NCBI RefSeq assembly: GCF_022808865.1
Contig: NZ_JAKZLB010000005.1
Span: 62,001-126,000 of the forward strand
DNA length: 64,000 nucleotides
Reading direction: 5' to 3'
DNA from: Geothrix oryzisoli
Lineage (GTDB): Bacteria; Acidobacteriota; Holophagae; Holophagales; Holophagaceae
Below the pieces are notes generated by a model that ran no database searches, was not told the origin of the DNA, and was given only the letters and a program-made list of their open reading frames with translations. The position numbers and the translations under genes were made by a program. Of this stretch, positions 62,685 to 64,000 are shown in pieces (within the stretch, counting starts at the first letter, position 1; the number at the start of each line of letters is the position of its first letter).

Positions 62685-64000
62685 ATGACCCTCGAATTCC
62701 GTGACGCCGTCCTGTCCTCCTACCCGGATGTCTACACGCCGGAGGTGCTCCGCGCCCTCGAGGTGCTGGCGCCCCTCGACGAGAAGCGCAGGGCGCGCAT
62801 GGCGGCGCGCACCGCCCGGCGGAAGCAGCGGGCCGAGGCCCGCGAGCGCATCGCCTTCCTCGATCCCGAAGCGCTGATTCCGGGCACCCAGATCAAGGTG
62901 GCCGACGCCCGCGCCGGGAACTTCGATGGCGCCGTGATCCCGCCCGACCTCACGCGCCAGTGGATCCAGGGCACGGGGCCGGCCACCAAGCCCCGCTCGG
63001 ACACGCGCTCCGGCATCCGCAACGTGGCCTACGCGCTGCTCTCAGGAGCCGACGGCTGGATGTTCGACGGCGAGGATGCGCTGGGCCAGGTGGACACCAT
63101 GTCCCTGGACAACCACCGCAACCTCAAGCTCGCCATCGCCCGGGATCGGCTCTTCCTGGAGGTGGCCGAAGAGGTCGCCCGCGAGATGAACCAGTGGGCC
63201 CAGGGGTTCTTCGGCAGGCCGATCATCGCGGACTGGCGGAAGCAGCTGGACTTCACCACGCTGCTGTACCGGTGCCGGGGGCTCCACCTGGAGGACCGCC
63301 ACATCCGCCGCGACGGCCACGGGTTCTCCGCCTCCATCACGGACCTGGTGCTCTACGTGGTGAACAACCATGAGCGGCTGCGGGCCGTGGGCCGCAGCAT
63401 CGTCCTCTACCTGCCCAAGACGCAGACCGCCGAGGACGCCGCCCTCTGGAACGACCTGCTGCTCGCCCTGGAAGCCCACCTGGGCCTGCCTGTGGGCACC
63501 ATCAAGGTCTACGTGCTGGTGGAGCAACTCGAGCAGTGCTTCCAGCTCATGGAGATCCGCGCGGCGTTGTCGCCCCACTTCGTGGGCTTCAACACCGGGC
63601 GCTGGGACTACATCAACAGCGTGTCGGACGCCCTGGCCTGGGACCGGGAGTTCGTGAACCCCAACATCCAGTCCATCACCATGACCTACGGCTACATGCG
63701 GACCTACGAGGACCGCGTGCGCCGCGCCATGAACACGCCGGACCGGAATGGGCGCTTCGCCCTCTGGCAGGGCGGCATGGAACCCAACATCCCCGTGGGC
63801 AGCGAGGCCGGCGTCGCCGCCAGCATGAAGCGCGCGGTGGCGGGGGCCGAGCGCGAGCAGCGCGAAGGCGCGTCCGGGAAGTGGGTGGCCCACTGGAAGA
63901 TGGTCCACATCGTGAGGCCCGTGTGGGAGCGCGTGGGCGAGGCCAACCAGATGGGCCGCGCCTTCCCGGCGCTGACCTACAACCCCGGCGACGCCGCGGG
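62685..64000 (+). CDS. Malate synthase-like enzyme (3' end outside window)
   Basis: 438 codons are visible and the frame runs past the end. The ATG at 62685 has AGGGAG 5-6 nt upstream. Markers of the malate synthase A fold are GADGWMFDGEDA, RGLHLEDRHI, YLPKTQTAEDAALWNDLL, LMEIRAAL and GFNTGRWDYI; the acid residues of the last two probably bind Mg. It condenses glyoxylate with acetyl-CoA to malate. The sequence departs from standard AceB, where RPRGWHL and FEDAN are expected, so a distinct branch or another substrate is possible. Confidence 0.8.
   Translation, partial: MTLEFRDAVLSSYPDVYTPEVLRALEVLAPLDEKRRARMAARTARRKQRAEARERIAFLDPEALIPGTQIKVADARAGNFDGAVIPPDLTRQWIQGTGPATKPRSDTRSGIRNVAYALLSGADGWMFDGEDALGQVDTMSLDNHRNLKLAIARDRLFLEVAEEVAREMNQWAQGFFGRPIIADWRKQLDFTTLLYRCRGLHLEDRHIRRDGHGFSASITDLVLYVVNNHERLRAVGRSIVLYLPKTQTAEDAALWNDLLLALEAHLGLPVGTIKVYVLVEQLEQCFQLMEIRAALSPHFVGFNTGRWDYINSVSDALAWDREFVNPNIQSITMTYGYMRTYEDRVRRAMNTPDRNGRFALWQGGMEPNIPVGSEAGVAASMKRAVAGAEREQREGASGKWVAHWKMVHIVRPVWERVGEANQMGRAFPALTYNPGDAA

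Noticed and set aside
1-64000. tRNA, rRNA, CRISPR, transposase or prophage genes
   Set aside because: Looked for throughout; no conserved RNA motifs, spaced repeats or recombinase/phage protein signatures were seen.

Overview
The window looks like chromosome from a high-GC, Gram-negative, respiratory bacterium, most likely an acidobacterium of the Holophaga/Geothrix type. This is inferred from the gene content: LPS heptose genes, an exported Tricorn protease, a ferredoxin-type 2-oxoacid oxidoreductase, complex I without E/F/G, and split F0 genes. I could not run a search to confirm it. No rRNA, tRNA, CRISPR array, transposase or prophage was recognised.

Layout. 1-5871: end of an ABC exporter gene, a FUSC-type membrane protein and a Ser/Thr kinase with a repeat-rich C-terminus. 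5882-7513 (minus): a GspE/PilB-type ATPase. 7648-18566: nuoABCDHIJKLMN without E, F, G, closed by a strong terminator. 18753-20666: atpZ, an atpI-like gene, atpB and atpE (F0 parts only) and another terminator. 20683-23407: a conserved protein with a faint RelA/SpoT-like signature, a STAS protein and a receiver-PP2C phosphatase. 23417-28459 (minus): an envelope cluster with hldD, an EamA transporter, a DUF1573 protein and two glycosyltransferases. 28523-30563: an NtrC-type regulator and a pilin-like protein. 30560-33457: the YceD-rpmF-plsX-fabD cluster. 33616-36823: a two-subunit 2-oxoacid:ferredoxin oxidoreductase and a ferritin-like protein.

36824-38634 is the oddest stretch. It is visibly AT-richer than its surroundings and holds a structured intergenic region. 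Next comes a promoter whose -35/-10 spacer contains a run of ten G. Behind it lie an 81-residue exported protein rich in Cys and Trp and an unrecognised secreted 372-residue protein.

38678-43951 (minus) is a marR-tolC-emrA-emrB operon that ends in a c-type heme membrane protein. 44158-48454 carries an exported hydrolase, a small secreted protein, fabG and a HAMP-PP2C phosphatase. 48465-56101 (minus) carries a Ser/Thr kinase with TPRs, a hybrid histidine kinase, xseA and an outer-membrane barrel protein. 56221-59523 is an exported Tricorn homologue. 59528 to the end is a carbon cluster: a LctP-type lactate/glycolate permease under two GntR/FadR-type operators, glycerate kinase, and a divergent malate synthase preceded by four TTGACA repeats.

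How the parts fit. The 2-oxoacid oxidoreductase makes reduced ferredoxin, and complex I without its NADH module is a plausible acceptor; the proton gradient would then feed the F-type ATPase, whose F1 genes lie elsewhere. The right-hand cluster would import and assimilate C2/C3 hydroxyacids. The region is also rich in Ser/Thr phosphorylation functions: two kinases, two PP2C phosphatases and a STAS protein.
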